Assembly (NCBI RefSeq): GCF_000686805.1
Contig: NZ_JMLP01000015.1
Span: forward strand, 1-64,000
Direction of reading: 5' to 3'
DNA: 64,000 nucleotides
Source: Bacillus sp. UNC41MFS5
GTDB taxonomy: Bacteria; Bacillota; Bacilli; Bacillales_B; DSM-18226
The notes under the pieces are model-generated. The model saw nothing but the letters and a program-made list of their open reading frames with translations, was not told where the DNA came from and ran no database searches. The position numbers were made by a program, and so were the translations under genes. Below, piece by piece: positions 20,000 to 30,014 of the stretch (positions are counted from its first letter, which is position 1; each line of letters starts with the position of its first letter).

Positions 20000-20845
20000 T
20001 TATAAAATTAACCGAATTTGATTTCCTGATGGGTCTTCTGTTACAAAGTAATCGGATTCCTTCGTAATTGGAGCACCTATTTGTTTTAGTTGGTTCAAGG
20101 CTTTCTCTCTTGCTGCCGTATCAGGAAAAACGAGTGAGTACCAATTTAAACCTACACTGTTTTTCGATGGAGTGGCAGCCCCTTCTCCTTGCCAAGTATT
20201 GATCGCAATATGATGATGATATCTGCCTGTCGATAGGAATGCCGCTTGTGGATAGTAACTAACTACCTCAAAACCAAGCCCTTTTGTGTAGAACTCTTCA
20301 GCTTTTTGCAAATTGCTGACATGCAAGTGTATGTGGCCCATAAGCGTACCTGCTGGTAAACCGCTCCATTCCGCATCACTTTCTGCGATAATTCCATTGC
20401 CATCAAGCTCTTCGGTTGCCATTTCGACTAAACCGTTGTTCCATTTCCATTCTGAAGATGGGCGGTCTCGGTACACTTCAATACCATTGCCGTCTGGGTC
20501 ATTAAAATATAACGCCTCACTTACATAGTGGTCCGCAGCTCCGAGCGGATATCCAGTTTGGACCATGTGCCGTAAAAAGACCGATAAATCTGCTCGTGAT
20601 GGAAGTAAGATGGCAAAGTGATACAAGCCTGACGTACGACCTGTTTTCGCCACAACCTCTTTCGGCTGCTCTATCGTTAGTAATGGCTTTTTTCCATCGG
20701 TCGTTAAGACCGCTTTACGCTCTGATTTTTCCAATACATTAAAGCCCATGATATTTTGATAAAAGGTAAGTGAATAATCGAGATTTTTCACCTTAATATT
20801 GACCTCTCCGACATATATATTTGGAGCTTGATGAAATTTATCCAT
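20000..20845 (-). CDS. VOC-family dioxygenase, CatE-like
   Basis: 281 residues made of two vicinal-oxygen-chelate modules. GLYHFAILLPSR and EALYFNDPDGNGIEVYRDRP in the first half, and LMGHIHLHVSNL, GRYHHHIAINTW and TEDPSGNQIRL in the second, follow the layout of B. subtilis catechol-2,3-dioxygenase CatE (YfiE). Its metal ligands would be the His of GHIHLHV, a His of YHHHIA and a C-terminal Glu/Asp. In B. subtilis it detoxifies catechols under thiol-stress regulators; here it stands alone. The exact substrate is inferred. Confidence 0.8.
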   Translation of the reverse strand: MDKFHQAPNIYVGEVNIKVKNLDYSLTFYQNIMGFNVLEKSERKAVLTTDGKKPLLTIEQPKEVVAKTGRTSGLYHFAILLPSRADLSVFLRHMVQTGYPLGAADHYVSEALYFNDPDGNGIEVYRDRPSSEWKWNNGLVEMATEELDGNGIIAESDAEWSGLPAGTLMGHIHLHVSNLQKAEEFYTKGLGFEVVSYYPQAAFLSTGRYHHHIAINTWQGEGAATPSKNSVGLNWYSLVFPDTAAREKALNQLKQIGAPITKESDYFVTEDPSGNQIRLIL

Positions 20846-21030
20846 TTTCTCCTCATCCTTTCGTTAATCTGTTATATAAGAAATTTGTCTTTAATTTAAG
20901 TATGGTTATCCTACATACCATTCATTCGAATCCAATCATCTATGATTACATAGTACTTTAATTTTATCTCGAATTCAAGTATTTTAAATTAAAAATAAAA
21001 TAAAGACCCGCCCATTTTTTCTACAAAAAA

Positions 21031-21059
21031 AGGACTCTTCCGCTATGCGAAAAAGCCCT
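21031..21059 (-). terminator. terminator after tcyP
   Basis: Imperfect 13-bp hairpin AGGACTCTTCCGC / GCGAAAAAGCCCT with a 3-nt loop, followed on the minus strand by TTTTTTTG, about 20 bp after the tcyP stop. Confidence 0.65.
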
Positions 21060-21079
21060 AAACCCTTGTTTCCTGTTTT

Positions 21080-22462
21080 TTATGCTTCTACAATGTCTGG
21101 CTGTTTATAGACTTCGTTTTCAAATTCCCCTGTTACTTTACTGGTTAATATACCGGATGTCATTGCTCCGCTGACATTAAGAGCCGTACGTCCCATATCT
21201 ATAAGAGGCTCCACTGAGATGAGCAAACCAACAATCGCAACTGGAAGGTTCATGACAGATAAAACGATTAATGCCGCGAAGGTCGCACCGCCACCTACAC
21301 CCGCTACACCAAATGAGCTAATCGCGACCACAAGAATGAGAGTTAAGATAAAGGATATACTCGTTGGATCCACCCCAGCGGCCGGTGCAACCATCACAGC
21401 TAACATTGCTGGATAAACACCTGCACATCCGTTTTGACCAATGGTAAGTCCAAACGACCCGGCAAAGTTTGCAATCCCTTCTGATACACCAAAGTCTTTC
21501 GTTTGCGTTTTAATGGTCATTGGTAAGGTTCCTGCACTAGTCCGTGACGTGAAGGCAAAGGTCAAGGTTGGCAGCCCTTTTTTCACATAATTTACAGGAC
21601 TTAGTTTGGCAAAGGATAATAGTAGTAAATGGACAATGAACACCAAAATGAGCGCCACATAGGAGGCAATCACAAACTTACCTAATTTCGCAATCGCCGC
21701 ATAGTCACTTGTTGCTGTTACTCTTGTGATGATGGCAAGAATTCCATATGGTGTGAGACGCAAGATTAGTGTAACTACCCTCATGACAACGGAATAGAAC
21801 GTATCAATGATCTTAGCAAAAAATTCTCCTGTTTCCGGATCTTTGCGCTTAACCCCAAGATAAGCAATTCCAATAAACACAGCAAAAATAACAACCGCTA
21901 TCGTCGATGTCGCGCGCGCTCCCGTTAAATCCTGAAATGGGTTGCTTGGGATTAACTCAATTATTTGTTGTGGGAGCGTCATATTTTCTATCCCAGTAAC
22001 TCGTTCCTCTAACTGGGCATTTCGAGCTGCTTCCGCTTCTCCTTCAGTTAACTGCACACCATCAAGACCAAATCCCAATGCAGAGCCAATTCCAATCGCC
22101 GCAGAAACGGCTGTCGTTGCTAGCAGAATGCCGATGACAAGGAAACTGATTTTCCCAATATTTTTCGTTAACTTTAATTTGGTAAAGGCGCCGACAATGG
22201 AGACAAAGATCAGCGGCATGACCACCATTTGTAATAGTTTCACATAGCCATTCCCGACAATGTTAAACCAATCGATTGAATCTGTCGTTACTTCATGTGT
22301 CGTGCCATAAATGAGATGAATGAGAAAACCAAAGATAATTCCTAAACCTAACGCACTAAAAACGCGCTTGGAAAAAGAAACATGCTTCTTTTGCATCGTA
22401 TATAATCCAAACATGAGTAATAACAGAACAGCTACATTGACGAGGATCAGTAAGAAATTCAT
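21080..22462 (-). CDS. tcyP: L-cystine symporter TcyP
   Basis: About 460 residues, dicarboxylate/amino acid:cation symporter family. The sequence follows B. subtilis TcyP closely as I remember it: GYVKLLQMVVMPLIFVSIV, the serine-rich TFAFTSRTSAGTLP loop, GQNGCAGVYPAMLAVMVAP and the end VSVEPLIDMGRTALNVSG-type motif. It imports cystine. The ATG at 22462 (MNFLLILVNVAVL) is preferred because AGGAGG abuts the longer ATG at 22471 but is 9 nt from this one. Single gene with its own terminator. Confidence 0.9.
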   Translation of the reverse strand: MNFLLILVNVAVLLLLMFGLYTMQKKHVSFSKRVFSALGLGIIFGFLIHLIYGTTHEVTTDSIDWFNIVGNGYVKLLQMVVMPLIFVSIVGAFTKLKLTKNIGKISFLVIGILLATTAVSAAIGIGSALGFGLDGVQLTEGEAEAARNAQLEERVTGIENMTLPQQIIELIPSNPFQDLTGARATSTIAVVIFAVFIGIAYLGVKRKDPETGEFFAKIIDTFYSVVMRVVTLILRLTPYGILAIITRVTATSDYAAIAKLGKFVIASYVALILVFIVHLLLLSFAKLSPVNYVKKGLPTLTFAFTSRTSAGTLPMTIKTQTKDFGVSEGIANFAGSFGLTIGQNGCAGVYPAMLAVMVAPAAGVDPTSISFILTLILVVAISSFGVAGVGGGATFAALIVLSVMNLPVAIVGLLISVEPLIDMGRTALNVSGAMTSGILTSKVTGEFENEVYKQPDIVEA

Positions 22463-22503
22463 AATATCCATCCTCCTTCAAATTCGGAAAAATTGTAATC
22501 CAA

Positions 22504-22512
22504 ATATTCCAA
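22504..22512 (-). promoter_or_regulatory. TTGGAATAT motif upstream of tcyP (CymR-like half site)
   Basis: TTGGAATAT occurs on the minus strand here (as CATTGGAATATTTGG) and again at 22610-22618. CymR, the cysteine-metabolism repressor of Bacillus that controls tcyP, recognises a site ending in ATTGGAAT. The match covers only this half, so it is suggestive. Confidence 0.35.
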
Positions 22513-22565
22513 TGAATTAAGTCGGAATTATGGTCGTCACCATATACCTGCCACACTTTATAACA

Positions 22566-22579
22566 ATCAAACGTTTGAT
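22566..22579. promoter_or_regulatory. palindromic operator-like site 1 upstream of tcyP
   Basis: ATCAAACGTTTGAT is a perfect 14-bp palindrome with a CG centre, about 105 bp upstream of the tcyP start. Its core is identical to site 2 at 22633-22650; the centres are 69 bp apart. Confidence 0.5.
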
Positions 22580-22632
22580 ATGGTAAATAATATGATAGGA
22601 CTACTCCTTATATTCCAAGCTCGTCACTTATT

Positions 22633-22650
22633 TAATCAAACGTTTGATTA
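22633..22650. promoter_or_regulatory. palindromic operator-like site 2 between tcyP and glpD
   Basis: TAATCAAACGTTTGATTA, an 18-bp perfect palindrome, followed on the plus strand by GTTTTTTT. The T tract is on the wrong strand to terminate glpD. With site 1 it brackets the likely tcyP promoter, as in repression by looping. The same core is at 12163. Confidence 0.5.
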
Positions 22651-22716
22651 GTTTTTTTATCACCCAAAAAATTACCTTTACATTTGGACTTCCATAACGG
22701 AATAACTCCTATTATT

Positions 22717-24378
22717 TCATTCGGATGAGGATGGATTGATCGCACCCTTCAGTGCTGTTTCTAATTCTTCTTTGAATCTAGTCCTTTCCTCCATTGTCCA
22801 TCCAAGAGCATCTTCCATAAAGCCAATGATCGCTTCTTCCCACTCCACGACCCATTGAATATCAAAAAATAAAGCCCCCGTTCGACGGATAAAAAAGTCT
22901 ACTGGTTTTACTGTCATTTCATCCTCTAATGAATAAACAATTTGAACAAACACCTCAAACGGTAAACCAAACTTGTTATTTGGGTCAAATCTATTCGCAA
23001 TGTCAAAAATACGGTCAATATTGGAACCGTAGCGATGGACCAATTTGCGATATTGATCCTTTGTAAACCCTCTTAACTCGCTGATCTTTTCATTTTTTTC
23101 AATAAATGAAGCAAAGTTATGTGATCCATCCACATGACCGCCGGATATAGGTAGATGTATTGTTCTGCATGCCGGAATATTGTGTAGATCTTCGCTCTGT
23201 TTAGCAATCAGGTCTACCACGGTTTCAGCCATTTTCCTGTAGCCAGTCAGCTTCCCGCCTGCAATTGTTACTAGCCCGGACTGTGATACCCATATTTCAT
23301 CCTTTCGCGAAATTTCAGAGGGATCCTTGCCTTCTTCATAAATCAGCGGTCTTACTCCTGCCCAACTTGATTCAATATCCTCCGCGCTAATATCTACAGT
23401 TGGAAACATATAATGAATCGCATTAAGAATGTAATCTCTGTCAGCGTCCGTCATTTTCGGATGAATCGGATCGTTGCCATAATAGGTGTCTGTTGTCCCC
23501 ACATACGTTTTCCCGTCCCTTGGAATGGCAAATACCATACGCCCATCAGGTGTATCAAAATAAACTGCCTGTTTTAGGGGAAATCTCGATTGATCTATGA
23601 CCAAATGGACTCCTTTGGTCAGCCGCAGTTTTTTCCCAGATAACGACCGATCTTTGTCTCGGAGCGAATCGACCCATGGGCCAGTAGCATTAATGATATG
23701 TTTCGCATAAATATCATGAACGCTTCCAGTTAAAAGATTCTCAACTTTAGCACCGATCACCTTATCATCTTGATATAGAAACTCCACTACTTTTGAATAG
23801 TTTACCGCTTTGACACCTTGAGCAACTGCTTCTTTGATAACTTCGATGGTTAACCGGGCATCGTCAGTGCGATATTCGACGTAATACCCGCCGCCTTTTA
23901 ATCCCTCTCTTTTAATAAGTGGCTCTTTTTGAATGGTTTCATCGGCAGAAAGCATTTTTCTGCGTTCACTTTTTTTGACACCTGCTAAAAAGTCATAGAC
24001 TCGCAGCCCAATCGAAGTACTGACTTTTCCAAACGTTCCACCTTCATGAATCGGCAGGAGCATCCATTCGGGTGTCGTTACATGCGGGCCATTTTCATAT
24101 ACAATCGCCCGCTCCTTCCCTACTTCTGCCACCATCTTCACTTCGAATTGTTTTAAATATCTGAGGCCTCCGTGAACGAGTTTCGTTGAGCGGCTAGATG
24201 TCCCAGCGGCAAAATCCTGCATTTCAACTAGTGCCGTTTGCTTGCCTCTTGTGACGGCATCAAATGCGATTCCAGCGCCTGTAATTCCACCACCGATGAC
24301 AAGCACATCCCATTCTTCTGCTTCCATCTCCTTTAGGATTATGTTTCGATTGGAACTCGAAAATGTTAATTTTTCCAC
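22717..24378 (-). CDS. glpD: glycerol-3-phosphate dehydrogenase (FAD)
   Basis: About 553 residues. Oxidises sn-glycerol-3-phosphate to dihydroxyacetone phosphate at the inner membrane face, feeding glycolysis and the respiratory chain. The FAD-binding Rossmann motif VLVIGGGITGAGIAFDA is near residues 26-42, with RSTKLVHGGLRYL following; the C-terminal DAO_C helical domain is present. The GTG at 24378 is 7 nt after GGAGGG; a longer ATG at 24408 lacks a site. It is the last gene of an apparent alpha-galactosidase-glpK-glpD unit. Confidence 0.95.
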   Translation of the reverse strand: MEKLTFSSSNRNIILKEMEAEEWDVLVIGGGITGAGIAFDAVTRGKQTALVEMQDFAAGTSSRSTKLVHGGLRYLKQFEVKMVAEVGKERAIVYENGPHVTTPEWMLLPIHEGGTFGKVSTSIGLRVYDFLAGVKKSERRKMLSADETIQKEPLIKREGLKGGGYYVEYRTDDARLTIEVIKEAVAQGVKAVNYSKVVEFLYQDDKVIGAKVENLLTGSVHDIYAKHIINATGPWVDSLRDKDRSLSGKKLRLTKGVHLVIDQSRFPLKQAVYFDTPDGRMVFAIPRDGKTYVGTTDTYYGNDPIHPKMTDADRDYILNAIHYMFPTVDISAEDIESSWAGVRPLIYEEGKDPSEISRKDEIWVSQSGLVTIAGGKLTGYRKMAETVVDLIAKQSEDLHNIPACRTIHLPISGGHVDGSHNFASFIEKNEKISELRGFTKDQYRKLVHRYGSNIDRIFDIANRFDPNNKFGLPFEVFVQIVYSLEDEMTVKPVDFFIRRTGALFFDIQWVVEWEEAIIGFMEDALGWTMEERTRFKEELETALKGAINPSSSE

Positions 24379-24408
24379 TATGGTTCCCTCCAATCGGGTG
24401 GAGTACAA

Positions 24409-25914
<1,506 letters not shown>

Positions 25915-25940
25915 CTACATTAATCACCTTTTATATTTGA

Positions 25941-28133
25941 TTACTTTTCGAATGCTTCAATGTGGTAAATACTCGAGTAAAAATCTCTATTTATCAGTGG
26001 CAGCGTTAATCCAATTTTCATTAACTCATCGCCCGTATATTCTTGTTCTCCCCAATTTATTCGATAAATCTCACACGACTTTAGCCCGCGCAACTTCAGC
26101 CGGAAAAATGGTGGATTTGGTGTTGCCAAGGTTTTATAGTAAAAAACTACAGCCCCTTCCTGATTCCGTGAAACATACATCCACGCCGAATCCATTCCAT
26201 CAAACGGACTTAACAGCCTGTATAAGTCCCCAAAACAGACAATATCCTTGATTTGATGATATCGTTTGATTTGTTCCATTACAACCTTCTTATCCTCACT
26301 ACTCAGTTTGTCGATATTTAATTCAAATCCCAAATTTGCAGCCATCGCTACATGACATCTCATTAATAGCGGTGTAGTTCTTCCCACCTGATGGTTGGGC
26401 ACATCTGATACATGTGCCCCCATGGTAATCGCGGGATAAATGAGGCTTGTTCCGTATTGAATCTTAAGCCGTTCAACAGCATCTGTATCGTCACTCGTCC
26501 AGGTTTGCGGCATAAAATAGAGCATGCCAGGATCAAAGCGACCGCCTCCTCCGGAACAACTTTCAAATAAAATCTGCGGAAATCGTTTGGTCAGTTTTTC
26601 TAGGATTCGATACAAGCCAAGCATATAACGGTGTGCTGTTTCTTTTTGCCTATTAGGTGGCAGTGCAGCCGAGCCCACCTCAGTCATGTTTCGATTCATA
26701 TCCCATTTCACATAGGAAATTTTAGCACTGCTAAAGACACGGGTGAGCGTTTCGATTAAAAAATTACATACGTCTTCCCTGCTTAAATCAAGAATTAATT
26801 GATTTCTAGATTGTGTCCGGTTCCGTCCCGGCACATGGATACACCAATCGGGATGTTTACGGTACAAATCACTGTCAGGGGAGACCATTTCCGGCTCGAC
26901 CCATATCCCAAATTGCAGCCCCTTTTTTTGGATATAATCAGCCAATCCGTCTAAACCATTCGGAAGTTTTTTCTTAAAAACAAACCAATCACCCAACGAA
27001 CTTTTATCATTGTCACGATGCCCAAACCAACCGTCATCTAATACAAACAGTTCGATGCCCAACTCTTTTGCTGCATCCGCAAGGTCGAAAAGTTTTTTTT
27101 CATTAAAATTGAAATAGGTGGCTTCCCAATTATTAATAAGAATTGGGCGTGTCTTGTCGCGGTATACCCCACGGCAAACTCTTTCCCTCAGTATTTTATG
27201 AAAAGTCCTGGACATTCCTCCAAGCCCTTCTGAGGAATAAACCATTATAGCCTCAGGAGTCTGAAACGTTTCCCCCGGCTTCAGTACCCATGTAAAATCA
27301 AAAGGGTTTATGCCGATGCTAAGTCTAGAAGTTTGAAATGGATCGACTTCGATGGAAGCTTGAAAATTCCCACTGTAGACCAAACTGATGCCATATACAT
27401 CTCCATACTCTTCGTTGGAATCTTTTGAAAGCAGCGCAACAAAAGGATTATGCTGATGGCTGCTTGCACCTCGAGCTGATGAAATCATTTGAATCCCATG
27501 GTTAAGTGGCTGCCTTTCGATGTGACGCTCACGCCCCCATGTTCCATAAAGGTGCAGCCAATCCCACTCTGATTGATGAATGTCTACTGACATACTCATA
27601 CATTTATGTATTTCCACTTCATGGCTCCCAAGGTGCTCAAAAGAGACAGATCTCGTTATCACATCAAAATCATGGTAAATTGTATAATGAAGATTCATCC
27701 CGATCCCAAGCATGGCATCTACCATTGTTAGCACAAGTGTTTCTGCTTCAGATTTATCCTCGACATAAGCTGCAGGCAATCCCTCCAGCGGATGTTTTCC
27801 TTGAAAAATTTCATAAGAATCATAGACAAAGTCCGTTACCGTAGTTCCATCAGCGGAGCGGATCTGATAAGCCGGAGAACGAAAGTCCCCGTTCCCAAAA
27901 GCTGGATATTCCTGTGGCAGCGTATCAAGTGAAAATTGCGAAAGAGATGGTTCTGTCGTCGGCGAAAAAGGCCTGCGTTTAAACGCCAGAATGGAAGAAG
28001 GCTGGAGCGCCTTAACCCTCTTGCCCCAATACAAATGTGCGGGATATTTACCGTGGACAATTTGAATCAAATAACTAACCCTGTTATTGTACAAATGAAA
28101 AATCCCATCCTTTTCATCCCAATCAATTGGCAC
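25941..28133 (-). CDS. alpha-galactosidase, GH36
   Basis: 730 residues, the usual length of cytoplasmic GH36 alpha-galactosidases; no signal peptide. An N-terminal beta-sandwich is followed by the barrel: ELFVLDDGWFG, then YVKWDMNR with nucleophile Asp near 478, then SCSGGGGRFDPGM and WTSDDTDAVERL with acid/base Asp near 548. The start is GTG at 28133, about 9 nt after GGAGGAG. It releases galactose from alpha-galactosides. The 41-bp gap to glpK suggests co-transcription and a galactosyl-glycerol substrate (inference). It has a paralogue at the right end of the window. Confidence 0.94.
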   Translation of the reverse strand: MPIDWDEKDGIFHLYNNRVSYLIQIVHGKYPAHLYWGKRVKALQPSSILAFKRRPFSPTTEPSLSQFSLDTLPQEYPAFGNGDFRSPAYQIRSADGTTVTDFVYDSYEIFQGKHPLEGLPAAYVEDKSEAETLVLTMVDAMLGIGMNLHYTIYHDFDVITRSVSFEHLGSHEVEIHKCMSMSVDIHQSEWDWLHLYGTWGRERHIERQPLNHGIQMISSARGASSHQHNPFVALLSKDSNEEYGDVYGISLVYSGNFQASIEVDPFQTSRLSIGINPFDFTWVLKPGETFQTPEAIMVYSSEGLGGMSRTFHKILRERVCRGVYRDKTRPILINNWEATYFNFNEKKLFDLADAAKELGIELFVLDDGWFGHRDNDKSSLGDWFVFKKKLPNGLDGLADYIQKKGLQFGIWVEPEMVSPDSDLYRKHPDWCIHVPGRNRTQSRNQLILDLSREDVCNFLIETLTRVFSSAKISYVKWDMNRNMTEVGSAALPPNRQKETAHRYMLGLYRILEKLTKRFPQILFESCSGGGGRFDPGMLYFMPQTWTSDDTDAVERLKIQYGTSLIYPAITMGAHVSDVPNHQVGRTTPLLMRCHVAMAANLGFELNIDKLSSEDKKVVMEQIKRYHQIKDIVCFGDLYRLLSPFDGMDSAWMYVSRNQEGAVVFYYKTLATPNPPFFRLKLRGLKSCEIYRINWGEQEYTGDELMKIGLTLPLINRDFYSSIYHIEAFEK

Positions 28134-28230
28134 AGGCGCTCACTCCTCCATTGTTCAATATCCTAAATTACGTATCTTACTATTAATATGATTTTCCTCA
28201 TGCTCATCAGAACAATATATTTGAAAAAAG

Positions 28231-28280
28231 GGTGTCAGGCACCGTTCGTGGACATCTGTCCACGAGCGGTGCCTGACACC
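28231..28280. repeat. GGTGTCAGGCACC palindromic element, full copy
   Basis: 50 bp, centre ACATCTGT, inner arms GTTCGTGG/CCACGAGC with one G-T wobble. It lies 3 bp after the kinase stop at 28283 and about 100 bp upstream of the alpha-galactosidase start. On the minus strand TTTTTTC follows, so it is a probable terminator for the bmrA-regulator-kinase unit. Confidence 0.85.
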
Positions 28281-28282
28281 CA

Positions 28283-29320
28283 TTATAGTGTAATGGTGAA
28301 GGTGGTTCCCATCCCTTCTTCGCTTTCAACTAGGATGGTGCCTTCGTGCATTTCGATGATTTTCTTGACGATGGAGAGTCCTAAACCGCTGCCGCCTTTT
28401 GACCGATCTCTTGCCTTATCGGCTTTGTAGAATCGTTCAAATACATGGATCTGGTCTTTTTTCGAGATGCCAATCCCCGTATCTGAAATTTTCACAATCG
28501 TTTTGTCTTCCACCTTTTCGAGATGAACACGAATCATCCCCTGACTCGGCGTAAATTTAATACTATTGTAAAAGAGATTGGTCCAAACCTGGCTCATCAA
28601 ATCTTCATCCGCGATGATTGTGACCTTCTCCATGGATACATCCAATTCCAGTTCCTTTTCCAACCAAAGCGGCTCACAAGCTAAAATAATCGTCCGTATT
28701 TGCTGGTCTAATCGATAGCTATGTCGATCAAAGGGATGATGCTTGGATTCTAAAGAAGTTAATTTCAAGAGATTATCACTTAATTTCGAGAGCCTTCTAC
28801 TTTCTGTTTCAATGATACTGAGGTAATGGTTTCTCTCCTCATTTGTTAACTGATCGTATTGGAGGGCTTGTGCAAAACCCATTATTGACGTTAACGGTGA
28901 CTGAATTTCATGTGAGACATTGGAAATAAACTCCTGCCGCATCTCTTCCAATTGTTTTAATTGCTTAGCCATATGATTGATATGATCGATTAGTTTAGTA
29001 AATTGATTTTCGCGTCCAACATTTAAATCTAGGTATACATTAAAATCACCTTTTGCAATCCTGCTTAAGGCATCTAGTACCTCATGAAAGAGATTGTGAC
29101 GCCTGGAGTTCGTAAATAAACCAATAAGAAGACCAATTAACGCCATGGTTAATAAACTACTGGCGACTTCCGCCATATGACGAAGATAATCGGATGTCTG
29201 AAGGTGGAAAAAGTGATAGATTCCCGAGACAATGAAATAACCTGCCGAGAAGCCTGCAGAAACAAATACAATGAAAAAAACAATCCCGAATAAATGCTGA
29301 AAAAAACGTTTGACCTTCAT
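28283..29320 (-). CDS. sensor histidine kinase with short sensor loop
   Basis: 345 residues. Two membrane helices (about 9-33 and 48-68) are separated by only about 15 residues, so there is no room for an extracellular sensor domain. A HAMP-like linker follows, then HisKA (FISNVSHEIQSPLTS) and HATPase (NSIKFT, DTGIGI, GSGLGLS). The Q in place of the usual R/L in HEIQSPLT is within family variation. The start overlaps the response regulator stop by 4 bp. Third gene after the BmrA-type exporter, so it may sense a substrate or state of that transporter. Confidence 0.9.
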   Translation of the reverse strand: MKVKRFFQHLFGIVFFIVFVSAGFSAGYFIVSGIYHFFHLQTSDYLRHMAEVASSLLTMALIGLLIGLFTNSRRHNLFHEVLDALSRIAKGDFNVYLDLNVGRENQFTKLIDHINHMAKQLKQLEEMRQEFISNVSHEIQSPLTSIMGFAQALQYDQLTNEERNHYLSIIETESRRLSKLSDNLLKLTSLESKHHPFDRHSYRLDQQIRTIILACEPLWLEKELELDVSMEKVTIIADEDLMSQVWTNLFYNSIKFTPSQGMIRVHLEKVEDKTIVKISDTGIGISKKDQIHVFERFYKADKARDRSKGGSGLGLSIVKKIIEMHEGTILVESEEGMGTTFTITL

Positions 29321-29991
29321 GGTTTAACCTCAAAACGGTAGCCTAATCCCCGAATCGTCTGAATCCGAAACGGAAATTCCTCCTCTGAAAAACGCTCTCT
29401 TAACCTTTTAATATGAACATCGACGGTTCGTTCATCCCCTTTATAGTCGTAGCCCCAAATATCTTCAATCAGTACCTCTCTTGAATATGTTTTCCCAGGG
29501 TAGCTCGCTAATTTAAACAACAGTTCAAATTCTTTCAACGGAATGGTAATTTCCTTATTTTTAAATGAAATTTCATGCGTTCTTCGATTCAGCATAAATT
29601 CATGAATGGTTATCGTTTGTGAGACCGTTATTTTATACCTTTTCAATACCGCTTTGACTCGGGCCGTTAATTCGGCTGGATCAAAAGGTTTCACAAGGTA
29701 ATCATCGGCCCCAAGTTCAAATCCTTTTACCTTTTGGGAGGTTTCCCCTTTGGCAGTCAACATTAAGATCGGCATATCACTAAACTCCCGAATCTCTCGG
29801 CACAATTCCCAGCCATTCATATTTGGCATCATAATATCAATAATCGCGATATCGATTTTTACTTTTTCCATCAACGCTAACGCCTTCATTCCATCTGATG
29901 CTTCGTACAGTTCAAATCCCTCTTTTTTCAAAAATAGAAGCACAAGCTCGCGAATATTAGCGTCATCGTCGACAATTAATAATTTTGTCAT
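29317..29991 (-). CDS. OmpR/PhoB-family response regulator
   Basis: 224 residues. Receiver with IVDDD near 6-10, phospho-acceptor Asp in IAIIDIMMP near 53 and KPFDP near 102; C-terminal winged helix (IPLKEFELLFKLA to IRGLGYRFE). It is 23 bp downstream of the bmrA stop and overlaps the kinase by 4 bp, so the three genes form one unit. Confidence 0.93.
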   Translation of the reverse strand: MTKLLIVDDDANIRELVLLFLKKEGFELYEASDGMKALALMEKVKIDIAIIDIMMPNMNGWELCREIREFSDMPILMLTAKGETSQKVKGFELGADDYLVKPFDPAELTARVKAVLKRYKITVSQTITIHEFMLNRRTHEISFKNKEITIPLKEFELLFKLASYPGKTYSREVLIEDIWGYDYKGDERTVDVHIKRLRERFSEEEFPFRIQTIRGLGYRFEVKP

Positions 29992-30014
29992 CGCTCCTCA
30001 TCCCTTTCCACTTA

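Noticed and set aside
22633..22660. Palindrome plus T run as the glpD terminator
   Set aside because: The T tract is on the plus strand, whereas glpD is transcribed from the minus strand.
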